From Solibacillus sp. FSL W7-1464 (GTDB lineage Bacteria; Bacillota; Bacilli; Bacillales_A; Planococcaceae), in NCBI RefSeq assembly GCF_038004425.1, contig NZ_JBBORC010000001.1, positions 2,581,001 through 2,645,000 on the forward strand: a DNA stretch of 64,000 bases, written 5' to 3'. Made by a program: the position numbers and the translations under genes. Numbering within the stretch: position 1 is the first letter of the stretch; the number at the start of each line of letters is the position of its first letter. Below, one piece after another: positions 9,767 to 19,674 of the stretch. The notes under the pieces are model-generated. The model had not been told where the DNA came from. It saw only the letters and a list, made by a program, of their open reading frames with translations, and did not search any database.

Positions 9767-11212
9767 TTAGTTAAAGAACAGAATATTATCTCGGTAGTTC
9801 TCTTTTAAATCTGATTCTAAGTAGCGTAAATAGCGTTCAATAATTGCTGCCGATTCCGCTCGTGTTAATGTGTTTTTTGGGTTAAAGTTTCCGTTGCTGC
9901 CTGCCATCAAACCAAGTTCTGTAACAACATAAATCGAATCACGTGCAAAATCCGAAATTCGGTGATCATCTCTATATTGTGTCTTATAACCCGGGTCTGG
10001 TGCTTTTCCTTCCAGACCAAGCGCACGTACGAGAATCGTAGCCGCTTCTTGACGAGTTAAAAATCCGTCCGGCACAAAAGTTATTGGTGTTACACCTTTA
10101 ATAACGCCTTTATTTACTGCTGCCACTAAGTAGTTATAATCTTTTGCCGTACGTTTCACATCTTTAAAAATAGCCGGTTGTGTCGCTTTTTTACGCTTAT
10201 TTTGATCTTCTAATACACGTAAATCAATCGCTTTACCTATTGCAATAGCAAAATCATAGCGTTGAGCTGGTGTATTTGGTGAGAAAAAGTTCGATTGATC
10301 ATCAAGAATTCCCAGCGAGTATAACTTTTCAATATTTACCCGTGCCCAGTTTGTAGATAAATCGCGGAATTTCGGAATTTTCAGCATTTCGAGCTTTGGC
10401 ATATATGCAATATCACTTGCTACTATTCCCCGGCTTCTTGGTAAGTTATATTCATATTCAGATAAAGAATCTGCTGAGCTAATTGTTTTGTAATTGCCGT
10501 AGAAACTAGAAAGTGACGCATCACTTTGGTTGTACTCAAGCGTACGCGATTTTGCTGTAGATACTTTGTTTCTTACTGTACCAATTGTGCCATCTTCAAA
10601 TCCGATTTCAAAATCGGTAATTTGCGTTTCTGTAGCCCCCCAGAAGTTTTCATACCCTTCATTACGGCTATTAACATCTACCGTAATTATTTTTGTCACA
10701 GCATCTTTTCCGCGGCCGATTGTTTCAGTGTACGTTTTACGTGCAATCGCTTCTCCTGAATAATAATCCGACGCTGGCCGTTTATCTGTTATTGTACTTT
10801 TTGACAGCTGGTAATCTGCCAATGTAAATTCGCGCGTACCGACTGTAATTTTTTCAGTATATTTCGTTACACTACCGGTTGCCGAACTTTGACCGACTTG
10901 GTCATAATTTGTTACGTCATATGTATACGTGAAGTTACGCGTTAATTTTTCCTTATTTGGACCTGTTAACGTAAATTTATATGTCTCTGTTAACTTCCCT
11001 TTTGATTCTTTCGAAGTGACAGAAACATTTTTGCTTGTGCCCGTAAATTTAATCGGTGATCCTGTTAAAAAGAAATATTCTTCATATTCATATTCATTTT
11101 TGATTCCGCCCGTTAAATCAATCGACTGGGCCGAACTTGTTGCAGGTGAGAGAAGCAATGCCACGATTAATGCGATTGCCGCCAGATATGTTAACCTATA
11201 AGTTTTTTTCAA
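9767..11212 (-). CDS. Exported protein with three C-terminal SLH domains
   Basis: Signal peptide at residues 1-30 (MKKTYRLTYLAAIALIVALLL, cleaved near SSAQS), a Thr/Ser-rich beta-type region to about residue 270, then three SLH domains (about 285-345, 350-410, 415-470) ending LTRAESAAIIERYL. It should be non-covalently wall-bound. I choose the TTG at 11212 because GAGGT lies 8 nt upstream; an ATG five codons earlier lacks an SD and itself overlaps that SD. The N-terminal region is unrecognised. The gene precedes the vWA/SLH gene by 12 nt, so the two probably act together. Confidence 0.8.
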   Translation of the reverse strand: MKKTYRLTYLAAIALIVALLLSPATSSAQSIDLTGGIKNEYEYEEYFFLTGSPIKFTGTSKNVSVTSKESKGKLTETYKFTLTGPNKEKLTRNFTYTYDVTNYDQVGQSSATGSVTKYTEKITVGTREFTLADYQLSKSTITDKRPASDYYSGEAIARKTYTETIGRGKDAVTKIITVDVNSRNEGYENFWGATETQITDFEIGFEDGTIGTVRNKVSTAKSRTLEYNQSDASLSSFYGNYKTISSADSLSEYEYNLPRSRGIVASDIAYMPKLEMLKIPKFRDLSTNWARVNIEKLYSLGILDDQSNFFSPNTPAQRYDFAIAIGKAIDLRVLEDQNKRKKATQPAIFKDVKRTAKDYNYLVAAVNKGVIKGVTPITFVPDGFLTRQEAATILVRALGLEGKAPDPGYKTQYRDDHRISDFARDSIYVVTELGLMAGSNGNFNPKNTLTRAESAAIIERYLRYLESDLKENYRDNILFFN

Positions 11213-11248
11213 AAATTCGTACCTCATTTCTTTTGATTTCCAAAGTAA

Positions 11249-11282
11249 ACTGGTATGCAGGGCAAGCTTCCCACATACCAGT
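11249..11282 (-). other. Intergenic hairpin between two surface-protein genes
   Basis: ACTGGTATG (11249-11257) pairs with CATACCAGT (11274-11282), and an inner AGGG/CCC can extend the stem. The T tract after it on the minus strand is broken (TTTACTTT), so it may be a weak terminator or an mRNA-processing or stabilising hairpin that sets unequal expression in the cluster. Confidence 0.5.
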
Positions 11283-11294
11283 TACCACTTTTAT

Positions 11295-12995
11295 TTATTC
11301 ATTGACCATTAATACATATACTTCTGATGTCGATCTCGCAATGGCCGTAACATGATCGGATTTTTTTATGTCTTCCATTTTAATTACTTCCCCATTTTTT
11401 ACAATCATCGCTTTTGTCAAATCTAATGTGAGCGCACTGTAAGTGAAGTTCCAATGTCCATCTTTCCCCCATTGGCTGCTATTTTTTACAGAAAGCAGTT
11501 TCCTGTCAGAATTTACTCCATCAACTTGTCCTGTTAACGTTAAGGAAGCTCGTTTTTCATATGGTACAAAATAGATTCCTTGAATATGACCATCCTTCAT
11601 ATAGAAATAACTATAGTAAGGGTTTGGTGAATTTGTATAGCTATCAAACAAATCTAAATCCAGTTTTGGAATGACTTTTAACGGCCGATTTACATCCCAC
11701 TCATAAGCAATTGTCGAATTACTAAAAGCGAATTGGGTCTTTTGATTATTCGTAGTCCAGAAATGATTATCAAAGCGTTCCAAATCAGATAATGTCACTT
11801 GATAGCCATCTCGATCTGCCCGATTAATTCGTCCATAATAAAGCTCATACTTTGATAGATTAGGTGCTAAGTATGCATCGTTGGAAATATTTACAATATG
11901 TGCATATTCACTCTTTGTTGCTCCATCAGTTAACACATAAGCTGTAGTAGAAATTGGCAACTGTTTTTGGTTCAATGCAATTAATCCATCCGGCTCTACT
12001 ATGCGCCCATTTCGAATTAAAATGGAGCCGCTGTGATAACGTAAATTTAAAGAGTTATTCAGCTGGAATGAATTCAGTCCGATATTTACCTGCGTAATCG
12101 GCTGGTAATAAGTACGCTCATTTTTATTAAGGACGATAATCTTTTCGATTACTTCCTTGCTAAACTGTTTTTTTGTCACAAAATAGAGTTCACTATTCCG
12201 ATAGTTATTAAGGTCGCTTTTCGATATTTTCTTATTTCCTACAAAAATACTCGTATTATTTGTAAAGTTAAAGGTCTTCTGTTGATCTGTATCTTTCATA
12301 CCATACATCCAATTCAATAGCGGGTGTGCATTTTTAACATTCAACGTATTTTTATTTGTATTAACTGTATTCAGAGTCGCTTTATATAAATCTTCTACCA
12401 TATTGGCTGTGTTCATAATGTTAATTTCCGCAATAGTCGAAGTGTTCGCCGTCGCAAACGTCAACTGAACACGATCCCCTACGTAAAGTGCAGTTAAATC
12501 TACAAATGACTTCCCTTTAAAAACAGCCGTATTATTCGTGACTGTAAAGGTTCTTGTTGAAGAACCGTCCAATTTCACTCGAATTTGTAAACCATTCGGG
12601 ACAAGTTCTGTGACTACTCCGGTAAGTTGCTTACTATTTTCAATAATCGCACCGCCACCAGCATCATTCGTTGAACTGCGCATTTCCGTAATTCGCCCTA
12701 GATTTAGCTTGATTGTGACATTCATGCCGGCTTTAAATCCGTCAATTGTTGTTAACGTATTATTTATGTAATATTGTCCGGTATTCGCTAAGTTAAATGC
12801 AGCGGTTTTGCCCGCGCTATTTTTTAATGTCACACTTTTTAGCGTACGTGTAACCGCCCCGCCTTTCTCTTCTACTTCTGTATAATTTGCCTTTACAAAT
12901 GTATATGTAGCAGATGCTTCAGCATGTTGGCCTATCGGGAAAATTGTTAAAGCAAAAGTAATTGCTAATAATAGCATTGACAATTTCTTCAGCAA
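11295..12995 (-). CDS. Exported beta-repeat protein of unknown function
   Basis: A 566-aa secreted protein. It has a signal peptide (MLKKLSMLLLAITFALTIFP, cleavage near AEASA) and then a series of roughly 80-110-residue beta-type modules, each with a pattern like 'G.V..V......L.V.....T.....T.I..G.....L..GD.V'. These loosely resemble DUF5666/OB-like repeats, but I cannot assign a family. There is no SLH, LPXTG or transmembrane anchor. The start is TTG with a perfect AAGGAGG 8 nt upstream. It is first of the three large exported proteins and 77 nt after the YjfB-like gene. Co-transcription with the SLH genes is inferred from spacing and strand. Confidence 0.75.
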   Translation of the reverse strand: MLKKLSMLLLAITFALTIFPIGQHAEASATYTFVKANYTEVEEKGGAVTRTLKSVTLKNSAGKTAAFNLANTGQYYINNTLTTIDGFKAGMNVTIKLNLGRITEMRSSTNDAGGGAIIENSKQLTGVVTELVPNGLQIRVKLDGSSTRTFTVTNNTAVFKGKSFVDLTALYVGDRVQLTFATANTSTIAEINIMNTANMVEDLYKATLNTVNTNKNTLNVKNAHPLLNWMYGMKDTDQQKTFNFTNNTSIFVGNKKISKSDLNNYRNSELYFVTKKQFSKEVIEKIIVLNKNERTYYQPITQVNIGLNSFQLNNSLNLRYHSGSILIRNGRIVEPDGLIALNQKQLPISTTAYVLTDGATKSEYAHIVNISNDAYLAPNLSKYELYYGRINRADRDGYQVTLSDLERFDNHFWTTNNQKTQFAFSNSTIAYEWDVNRPLKVIPKLDLDLFDSYTNSPNPYYSYFYMKDGHIQGIYFVPYEKRASLTLTGQVDGVNSDRKLLSVKNSSQWGKDGHWNFTYSALTLDLTKAMIVKNGEVIKMEDIKKSDHVTAIARSTSEVYVLMVNE

Positions 12996-13072
12996 TTTTT
13001 TCGCCTCCTTTTTTATAGCGATTATGTATCACTTCTATTCGTTTCTCGTTTTATATCGTTATGATAATAGCT

Positions 13073-13275
13073 TTAATTGAACAAATTGATATCTCCATCT
13101 TTATATAAAGAAACATCGATTGTGTGTCCTAACCTTGAGTGTAGTGTATCGATGACTTCAAGCAATCGTTCTGCGTTATGTTCTTTAAATTCTATCGCCT
13201 GTTTGGCAACAGCTAATGAAACAATTTGCATTAGCTGTCCTTGCTTCATCGACACCGGTAAGTTGCAATTTCCAA
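13073..13275 (-). pseudogene. YjfB-family putative motility protein, N-terminal frameshift
   Basis: From an excellent SD (GGAAGGAGGTG, 8 nt spacing) the only well-placed start is TTG at 13275. It reads MEIATYRCR and stops at a TGA overlapping an ATG (13249) in another frame. That frame continues as MKQGQLMQIVSLAVAKQAIE and ends GHTIDVSLYKDGDINLFN at 13073. YjfB-like proteins start M-x-I-A-x-x-x-V/M-S and end with a hydrophobic G-x-x-I-D-V/I segment. Joining MEIAT to LPVSMKQGQL would need one extra T near 13262, so a 1-nt deletion (or sequencing error) is likely. Alternatively a nine-codon leader is coupled to a 58-aa protein. YjfB is annotated as a putative motility protein of unknown role. 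Confidence 0.6.
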
Positions 13276-13296
13276 ATGTAACACCTCCTTCCATTT

Positions 13297-13345
13297 TTAT
13301 CGGCAAATCGAACCATTTATAAAGTAATAAGTATGATTTGTCCAA
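13297..13345 (-). promoter_or_regulatory. Candidate promoters (sigma-A and SigD-like) of the surface-protein cluster
   Basis: TTGGAC (13340-13345), an 18-nt spacer and TATAAA (13316-13321) make a plausible sigma-A promoter. GCCGATAA (13297-13304) matches seven of eight bases of the SigD (flagellar/motility) -10 element GCCGATAT. A TAAA lies nearby, but its spacing (11 nt) is shorter than the usual 15, so the SigD assignment is tentative. Confidence 0.4.
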
Positions 13346-13346
13346 T

Positions 13347-13384
13347 AAAAAAGAACAACTCCGAAAATTATTCGAAGTTGTTCT
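13347..13384 (-). terminator. lon-engB terminator
   Basis: Minus strand AGAACAACTTCGAA/TTCGGAGTTGTTCT stem, loop of about 5 nt, then TTTTTT. It ends the lon-engB unit and isolates it from the YjfB/SLH cluster. Confidence 0.85.
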
Positions 13385-13437
13385 CACCCGGCTAAAGCGT
13401 CCACTCAAAGAAGAGCGGTGTTTTAGCACTTTAGTTA

Positions 13438-14019
13438 TTACATACGCGATTCGATTTCATCCCATGCCTGTTCCAGACCAAGACCTTTTTCAGAAGAAAA
13501 AACGATTAATGGATCCTGTTTATCCATTTGTAATGTTTCCCGAACAATCTTTTTATGCTTATCCCATTTCCCTTTTGGAATTTTATCGGCCTTTGTTGCG
13601 ACAACAATTACCGGGATATTATAATGCTTTAAAAAATCATACATCATGCAGTCATCTGCCGTTGGATTGTGGCGAATATCAATAATTAATACTACTGCTC
13701 TTAATTGTTCGCGACCCATAAAGTACTGCTCGATCATTTTTCCCCATGCAGCACGTTCTGATTTTGAAACTTTTGCATAGCCGTAGCCTGGCACGTCAAC
13801 ATAATAGAGCTGTTCTTCGATTTTATAGAAGTTCAGCTGTTGCGTTTTACCGGGTTTTGACGAAATACGCGCCATTGCTTTACGGCCGATCATACGATTG
13901 ATAAACGAAGATTTGCCGACATTTGAACGACCCGCTAAAGCGAATTCAGGTAACCCGTCTTCCGGGAACTGTTCTGGTCGGACAAAACTGCCGATCATTT
14001 CTACGTTATGGACTTTCAT
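13438..14019 (-). CDS. engB: Ribosome biogenesis GTPase EngB (YsxC/YihA)
   Basis: Essential TRAFAC GTPase needed for late 50S subunit assembly. The 193-aa protein has all G motifs: G1 GRSNVGKSS (31-39), G3 [10 protein letters not shown] (75-84), G4 ATKADKI (about 141-147) and G5 FSSEKG near the C-terminus. The start codon overlaps the lon stop by one base (TAATG), and GGAGG is 12 nt upstream, so it is coupled to lon as in Bacillus (lonA-ysxC). Confidence 0.97.
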   Translation of the reverse strand: MKVHNVEMIGSFVRPEQFPEDGLPEFALAGRSNVGKSSFINRMIGRKAMARISSKPGKTQQLNFYKIEEQLYYVDVPGYGYAKVSKSERAAWGKMIEQYFMGREQLRAVVLIIDIRHNPTADDCMMYDFLKHYNIPVIVVATKADKIPKGKWDKHKKIVRETLQMDKQDPLIVFSSEKGLGLEQAWDEIESRM

Positions 14020-16343
14020 TACTTATTAAAACCTCCATCTAGTGCGAGCGCAAGAACTTCTTCCGCTTGTGAAACTAGTTTAAATGTGAGTTGCTCACGA
14101 ATTGTTTCAGGAATATCATCAATATCACGTTCATTATCTTGCGGAATGATGATCGTCGTTAATCCCGCACGGTGGGCACTTAACGATTTCTCTTTTAAGC
14201 CGCCGATCGGCAGTACACGACCCCGTAATGTAACTTCTCCAGTCATTCCAATTTCGCGTTTGATTGCTTTTCCAGTTATTGCAGACACAATAGCAGTCGT
14301 CATCGTAATACCTGCTGATGGACCATCTTTTGGTACTGCCCCTTCCGGAACGTGGACATGAATATCGTGCTGATCGAAATAATCAGCATCCACACCTAAA
14401 TCATTTGTTAAAGTGCGGACAAATGAAAGTGCGATTTGTGCGGATTCCTTCATTACATCGCCAAGCTTCCCTGTTAAAATTAATTTACCTTTACCAGGTG
14501 TTAATGAAACCTCGATCTGTAATGTATCTCCGCCGACTGTCGTATAGGCAAGCCCTGTAGCTACACCTACTTGGTTTTCCATTTCTGCCTGTCCATAGCG
14601 GAAGCGGTGTTTACCAAGCATCTCCACCAAAACTTTGGAGTTGACCGTAACTTTTTTCTTTTCACCGGATACAATTTTTTTCGCAGCTTTACGGCAAACA
14701 GTCGCAACTTGACGTTCCAATCCACGAACACCCGCTTCACGTGTATAGTAACGAATTAAATCTGTAATTGCTTCATCTTTTATTGCCATTTGCGCCTTCT
14801 TTAAACCATGTTCCTTCATCTGTTTCGGAATCAAGTGGTTCTTAGTAATTTCTACTTTTTCGAATTCTGTGTAACCTGCAATATTGATGACTTCCATACG
14901 ATCCAGTAATGGTGCAGGAATCGTACTTAAATCATTTGCTGTTGCAATAAACAGTACATCCTGCAGATTGTATGGCTCTTCAATGAAGTGATCACTGAAT
15001 GTATTGTTTTGTTCCGGATCCAGTACTTCAAGCATTGCAGCAGACGGATCCCCACGGAAATCATTAGACATTTTATCGATTTCATCCAGTAAAAATACAG
15101 GATTAGTCGTGCCTGCTTTTTTCATCCCTTGAATGATACGTCCAGGCATTGCGCCGACATACGTACGGCGGTGACCACGAATTTCAGACTCGTCACGTAC
15201 TCCGCCAAGTGAAACACGGACAAATTTACGGTCAAGGCTTTCTGCGATAGAACGCGCTAAACTCGTTTTACCAACGCCCGGAGGTCCTGCTAAACATAAA
15301 ATCGGACCGCGCAATGAATTCATTAATTGACGTACTGATAAATATTCCAAAACGCGCTCTTTGACTTTTTCCAATCCATCATGATCGCGGTTTAGAATTT
15401 CTTCAGCATAGGCAATATCAATACGGTCTTCCGTTTTTTCTGTCCAAGGGATCGATACAAGCCATTCCAAATAGTTGCGGATGACGCCACTCTCTGCACT
15501 TGCAGCAGGTAACTTTTCGTAGCGGTCCAGTTCTTTCAACGCAACTTTTTGTGTAGACTCCGGCATTCCGGCACTATCGATTTTCTTTCGAAGTTCTGCA
15601 ATTTCACCCGTTTTTCCTTCGCGATCACCAAGCTCTGTTTGGATTGCTTTCATTTGCTCACGCAGATAATATTCTTTCTGCGTACGCTCCATCGCCTGCT
15701 TCACTTTTGTACTGATTTTTTTCTCAAGATTTAAAATCTCCTGCTCGTCATGCAAACGAATCATCAAGTGGTCTAAACGCTTTTTAATGTTCGTAATATC
15801 GAGCACTTCTTGCTTTTCATTAATTTTGAAAGGCAAATGAGATGCAATGACATCTGCTAATCGACCCGGTTCTTCAATATCAAGCACCGATTCGATTGTT
15901 TCCGTCGTAATTTTATTTGAAGATTTTGCGTATTTTTCGAAATACGATAACACTGTACGCATTAAAGCTTCCGTTTCTGCATCTTTGTGCAGCTCATCTT
16001 CAAATAGTTCCAGATCTGCAGTTGTAAATTTCCCGGAATCTTCATAACGAACCATTTCCGCACGGTTTAAACCTTCAACCAGAATACGTAAAGTTCCATT
16101 AGGTAGTTTTAGCATTTGTTTTACTTTCGCTAATGTTCCCATTTTATAAAGATCTGCTTTTCCCGGTGAGTCAACACGTAAATCTTTTTGAGTTACCAAA
16201 AAGATTGTGCTATCTTCAAGCATCGCATGTTCTAGTGCTGCAATAGAACGTTCTCGACCCACATCAATATGTAAAACCATCGTTGGGTATACAAGAAGTC
16301 CTCTTAACGGTAAAACTGGCATATTAGTTAATTTTTTTGTCAC
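14019..16343 (-). CDS. lon: ATP-dependent protease LonA
   Basis: Cytosolic AAA+ serine protease that degrades misfolded and regulatory proteins. The N-terminal substrate domain (about 1-200) is followed by a coiled coil, an AAA+ module with Walker [10 protein letters not shown] and Walker [10 protein letters not shown], and a protease domain with the Ser-Lys dyad S676 (PKDGPSAG) and K719 (GGLKEKS). I choose the GTG at 16343: GGAGGTG lies 9 nt upstream, and the product is 774 aa, the B. subtilis LonA length. An upstream in-frame ATG would bury that SD. engB follows with a one-base overlap. Confidence 0.96.
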   Translation of the reverse strand: MTKKLTNMPVLPLRGLLVYPTMVLHIDVGRERSIAALEHAMLEDSTIFLVTQKDLRVDSPGKADLYKMGTLAKVKQMLKLPNGTLRILVEGLNRAEMVRYEDSGKFTTADLELFEDELHKDAETEALMRTVLSYFEKYAKSSNKITTETIESVLDIEEPGRLADVIASHLPFKINEKQEVLDITNIKKRLDHLMIRLHDEQEILNLEKKISTKVKQAMERTQKEYYLREQMKAIQTELGDREGKTGEIAELRKKIDSAGMPESTQKVALKELDRYEKLPAASAESGVIRNYLEWLVSIPWTEKTEDRIDIAYAEEILNRDHDGLEKVKERVLEYLSVRQLMNSLRGPILCLAGPPGVGKTSLARSIAESLDRKFVRVSLGGVRDESEIRGHRRTYVGAMPGRIIQGMKKAGTTNPVFLLDEIDKMSNDFRGDPSAAMLEVLDPEQNNTFSDHFIEEPYNLQDVLFIATANDLSTIPAPLLDRMEVINIAGYTEFEKVEITKNHLIPKQMKEHGLKKAQMAIKDEAITDLIRYYTREAGVRGLERQVATVCRKAAKKIVSGEKKKVTVNSKVLVEMLGKHRFRYGQAEMENQVGVATGLAYTTVGGDTLQIEVSLTPGKGKLILTGKLGDVMKESAQIALSFVRTLTNDLGVDADYFDQHDIHVHVPEGAVPKDGPSAGITMTTAIVSAITGKAIKREIGMTGEVTLRGRVLPIGGLKEKSLSAHRAGLTTIIIPQDNERDIDDIPETIREQLTFKLVSQAEEVLALALDGGFNK

Positions 16344-16550
16344 GCGGGTATTCACCTCCATCCAAATCTTAAAAACAACCCGCAATATAAGTATGTGTTA
16401 ATTCCTTGCCAATTACGCCTAAGCATAACTGTGTCCAGATTTTTCCGAGTTCATGTGCTCCAAATGCTGGTGCAAACTTGTAAAAACATTTCAAAATCTG
16501 TGAAATCCGGCGATAATATCCGAACCTTTATGTATACACGTTTTGTAAGA

Positions 16551-16594
16551 AAAAGCTGACTTTGGACTTGCTTGAGAAGTCTAAGTCAGCTACA
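16551..16594 (-). terminator. clpX terminator
   Basis: Minus strand AGCTGACTT-AGACTT/AAGTC-AAAGTCAGCT stem, loop about 7 nt, followed by TTTTTC. It lies just downstream of the clpX stop and before the lon promoter region, which is the rest of 16344-16550 and holds no other gene. Confidence 0.8.
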
Positions 16595-16619
16595 TAGTTG
16601 GAATCCATTCAGCTATAAA

Positions 16620-17891
16620 TTAAGCTGAAGTTTTTTTGTTGTCGTCTTTTTTCAATTCAGACCCATCATCTAAAATTAACTTCGGATCTGCTTTATCACG
16701 AATTGTTTCAGCTGTGATGATACATTTTTTAATATCTTCACGAGAAGGCAATTCAAACATTACATCAAGCATTGTCGCTTCGATGATTGAACGAAGTCCA
16801 CGGGCACCTGTTTTGCGTTCGATTGCTAATTTAGCAATTTCAACAAGCGCTTCATCTTCAAACTCCAGTTCTACATCATCCAGCTCCAACATTTTTTGGT
16901 ATTGTTTTGCTAAAGCGTTTTTAGGTTCAGTTAAAATTTGTACTAATGCATCAACATTTAACTGCTCTAAAGTAGCCAATACCGGTAAACGTCCGATAAA
17001 TTCCGGAATTAAACCGAATTTCAATAAGTCTTCAGGAATTAACTGAGACATAATTGAAGCATCTTCATCGATACCTTGGTTCTGTGTTGAAGCAAAGCCA
17101 ATTACTTTTTCGCCTTGACGACGTTTAATAATTGTTTCGATTCCATCAAATGCTCCACCTACGATAAACAGAATGTTCGATGTATCGATTTGAAGGAACT
17201 CCTGATGCGGATGCTTACGTCCGCCTTGTGGAGGAACACTTGCAACTGTGCCTTCTAAAATTTTCAGTAATGCTTGTTGTACACCTTCGCCTGATACGTC
17301 ACGTGTAATTGAAGGATTTTCAGATTTACGAGCAACCTTGTCAATCTCATCAATATAAATGATACCCTTTTCTGCACGTTCTATATCATAATCTGCCGCC
17401 TGGATCAGTTTTAAAAGAATATTTTCAACATCCTCACCAACATAACCTGCTTCAGTTAAGCTTGTCGCGTCAGCAATTGCGAATGGTACATTTAAAATAC
17501 GCGCCAACGTTTGAGCAAGTAAAGTTTTACCGCTACCAGTTGGTCCGATTAATACGATATTCGATTTTGATAATTCAACATCATCAATTTTTGAATTCGA
17601 ATTAATACGTTTATAGTGATTATATACAGCAACTGCCAATGCTTTTTTTGCACGTTCTTGTCCGATTACATATTCACCTAAAATATTTAAAATCTCTTTA
17701 GGTTTTGGAATTTCATTGAACTCGATTTCCTCTTCGATCCCTAACTCTTCCACTACGATCTCTGAGCATAGTTCGATACATTCATCACAAATATATACGC
17801 CTGGTCCTGCAACCAGTTTACGAACTTGTTCTTGTGGTTTACCACAAAAAGAGCATTTTAAATTGCCTTTTTCATCATTAAATTTAAACAA
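16620..17891 (-). CDS. clpX: ATP-dependent Clp protease ATP-binding subunit ClpX
   Basis: AAA+ unfoldase that feeds substrates to ClpP. The 423-aa protein has the C4 zinc-binding domain (C13, C16, C35, C38), Walker A GPTGSGKT, pore loop GYVG, Walker [10 protein letters not shown] and the ClpP-docking IGF loop (KVIGFAST). The start is TTG (MFKFNDEKG), with GGGGTG about 7 nt upstream; no ATG is available nearby. The gene is monocistronic by its terminator, downstream of tig as in Bacillus. Confidence 0.97.
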   Translation of the reverse strand: MFKFNDEKGNLKCSFCGKPQEQVRKLVAGPGVYICDECIELCSEIVVEELGIEEEIEFNEIPKPKEILNILGEYVIGQERAKKALAVAVYNHYKRINSNSKIDDVELSKSNIVLIGPTGSGKTLLAQTLARILNVPFAIADATSLTEAGYVGEDVENILLKLIQAADYDIERAEKGIIYIDEIDKVARKSENPSITRDVSGEGVQQALLKILEGTVASVPPQGGRKHPHQEFLQIDTSNILFIVGGAFDGIETIIKRRQGEKVIGFASTQNQGIDEDASIMSQLIPEDLLKFGLIPEFIGRLPVLATLEQLNVDALVQILTEPKNALAKQYQKMLELDDVELEFEDEALVEIAKLAIERKTGARGLRSIIEATMLDVMFELPSREDIKKCIITAETIRDKADPKLILDDGSELKKDDNKKTSA

Positions 17892-18090
17892 TTTGGTTCA
17901 CCCCTATTCAAGCAACAATCTTACAAGATTCTAGTTGTTTTATCAAATAAATTGATTGCGCGTTGTTACTAGCTTATTTTATGTCCTATTAAACTTTGCT
18001 GGCTGTTCAATAGTTAATGAAGTTATATTGTAACTTTTTATCATTAAATATTCAAATGAACCAACTATTATATGTATGTATTCAAAGGTA

Positions 18091-18125
18091 GAAAACAAGG
18101 CACGGGAATACCGTACCTTGTCAAA
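18091..18125 (-). terminator. Hairpin terminator between tig and clpX
   Basis: ACAAGG-ACGG pairs with CCGT-CCTTGT around a short loop, followed on the minus strand by TTTTCT. It lies about 150 nt after the tig stop and would separate tig from clpX. The rest of 17892-18275 has only the short open segment described separately and the clpX leader. Confidence 0.55.
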
Positions 18126-18133
18126 ATCTCATT

Positions 18134-18262
18134 TTATTCAATCCGTACTAGTTTTAACTTTATGTTAGACGGTAGTCCAGGATAAAACCGGTACTTGTCG
18201 GCACTGATTCTTGCTTCACCATGGTCATGAATCAGTACAGGATCAAATTCGAATTCGATTAT
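18134..18262 (-). pseudogene. Short protein-like open segment without a start codon
   Basis: Forty-two sense codons open between a TGA and a TAA read IEFEFDPVLIHDHGEARI and continue through ADKYRFYPGLPSN to KLVRIE. The composition looks protein-like, but there is no ATG, GTG or TTG start in frame and no SD. It lies between tig and clpX, which are usually adjacent. I do not recognise it. It may be the tail of a decayed gene, or chance. Confidence 0.25.
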
Positions 18263-18275
18263 TCAAAACAAATAA

Positions 18276-19565
18276 TTAGTTAGAAATTTTAGCGTTTTCA
18301 ACTAGGAATTCAACTGTTTTTTGAGTGCGGATATCGTTCTCAAGAACTTGAGTTCCACCTAAAGCAGTTAAAATTTGGTCGTTTGACATACCGAATTGAG
18401 CAGCCATTTTTTCAACTTCTGTATTGATATCTTCTTCAGATACTTCAATATTTTCAGCTTGACCAATTGCTTCTAAAACTAAAGATACACGTACACGGTT
18501 TACAGCTTCTTCAGCCATTTGAGTGCGTAATGCTTCTTCATTTTGACCTGAGAATTGGTAGTAAAGATCTAAATTCATGCCTTGCATTTGTAAACGTTGA
18601 CCGAATTCTTGAACCATGCGGTCAACTTCAGTGTTGATCATTCCTTGTGGAACTTCAACTTCTGCATTAGCAGCCGCTTTTTCAACTAACTCGTCGCGTA
18701 ATGATGCTTCAACGTCCGCTACTTTGTTAGCTAAAGTTGTTTCTTTTAATTTAGTGCGCAATGCTTCTACAGTTTCAACTTCTGGATCGATTTCTTTAGC
18801 GAACTCATCAGTTAAGTCTGGTAATACTTTAGTTTTAACTTCTTTAACAGTCACAACGAATTTCGCTTCTTTACCAGCTAATTCAGCAGCATGGTACTCT
18901 TCTGGGAAAGTAACTACTACATCTTTCGTTTCACCAGTTTTTGCACCTACTAATTGCTCTTCGAAACCAGGAATGAATGAACCAGAACCGATTTCTAATG
19001 CGTAGTCTTCACCTTTACCGCCTTCGAATGCTTCTTCACCAACAAAACCTTCGAAATCGATTACAGCTGTATCGCCTTCAACGATTGCTTCATCTTCTTT
19101 AATTTCTAATTCAGCTTTTTTAGCTAATTGAGCGTCGATTAAAGATTGAACTTCTTCGTCTGTTACTTCAGCTGATCCTTTTGTTACTTCTAAACCTTTA
19201 TATTCACCTAATTTAGGTTCTGGTTTCACAGTTACTGTTGCAGTGTATGTGAAGTCAGTACCTTTAGCGAAATTCTCAGTACCCGCGATTTCAGGGTAGT
19301 CTACTGGCTCAATACCAGCTTCGTCTAAAGCAACTGGGTATGAAGAATTGATAACGATTTCTAAAGCATCTTGGTAAAGAGCTTCTACACCGTACATTTT
19401 TTCAAATACGTTACGAGGCATTTTCCCTTTACGGAAACCTGGTACGTTAATTTGTTTTACTACTTTTTTGAAAGCTTGGTCTAAAGCTTTATCAACTTCT
19501 GCAGCTTCTACAGTAACCGTTAATAAACCTTCGTTACCTTCTTGTTTTTCCCATTTTACTGACAT
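18276..19565 (-). CDS. tig: Trigger factor (ribosome-associated PPIase chaperone)
   Basis: Binds L23 at the ribosome exit tunnel and chaperones nascent chains. The 429-aa protein has the ribosome-binding signature in [19 protein letters not shown] (44-62), a central FKBP-type PPIase domain (about 160-245, [22 protein letters not shown]) and a helical C-terminal domain. The ATG at 19565 follows GGAGG by 8 nt; an in-frame TTG eight codons earlier is rejected. The codon bias is strong, as in highly expressed genes. ysoA lies upstream on the same strand, as in Bacillus. Confidence 0.97.
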   Translation of the reverse strand: MSVKWEKQEGNEGLLTVTVEAAEVDKALDQAFKKVVKQINVPGFRKGKMPRNVFEKMYGVEALYQDALEIVINSSYPVALDEAGIEPVDYPEIAGTENFAKGTDFTYTATVTVKPEPKLGEYKGLEVTKGSAEVTDEEVQSLIDAQLAKKAELEIKEDEAIVEGDTAVIDFEGFVGEEAFEGGKGEDYALEIGSGSFIPGFEEQLVGAKTGETKDVVVTFPEEYHAAELAGKEAKFVVTVKEVKTKVLPDLTDEFAKEIDPEVETVEALRTKLKETTLANKVADVEASLRDELVEKAAANAEVEVPQGMINTEVDRMVQEFGQRLQMQGMNLDLYYQFSGQNEEALRTQMAEEAVNRVRVSLVLEAIGQAENIEVSEEDINTEVEKMAAQFGMSNDQILTALGGTQVLENDIRTQKTVEFLVENAKISN

Positions 19566-19674
19566 ATATATTACCTCCAAAGTTAACATTCGTTTGAATA
19601 AACAAACTCGTCATATATATTGTTTGACAACCATTTTAGTATAACATAGATGCTCAATGTTTCAACTTTTTTCA

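Noticed and set aside
13338-13685. 115-codon plus-strand open frame over the engB 3' end
   Set aside because: It reads through the engB terminator and antisense to engB, with no family resemblance.
18616-19005. 129-codon open frame antisense to tig
   Set aside because: It is a shadow of a strongly codon-biased gene, Ser/Thr-rich with no SD.
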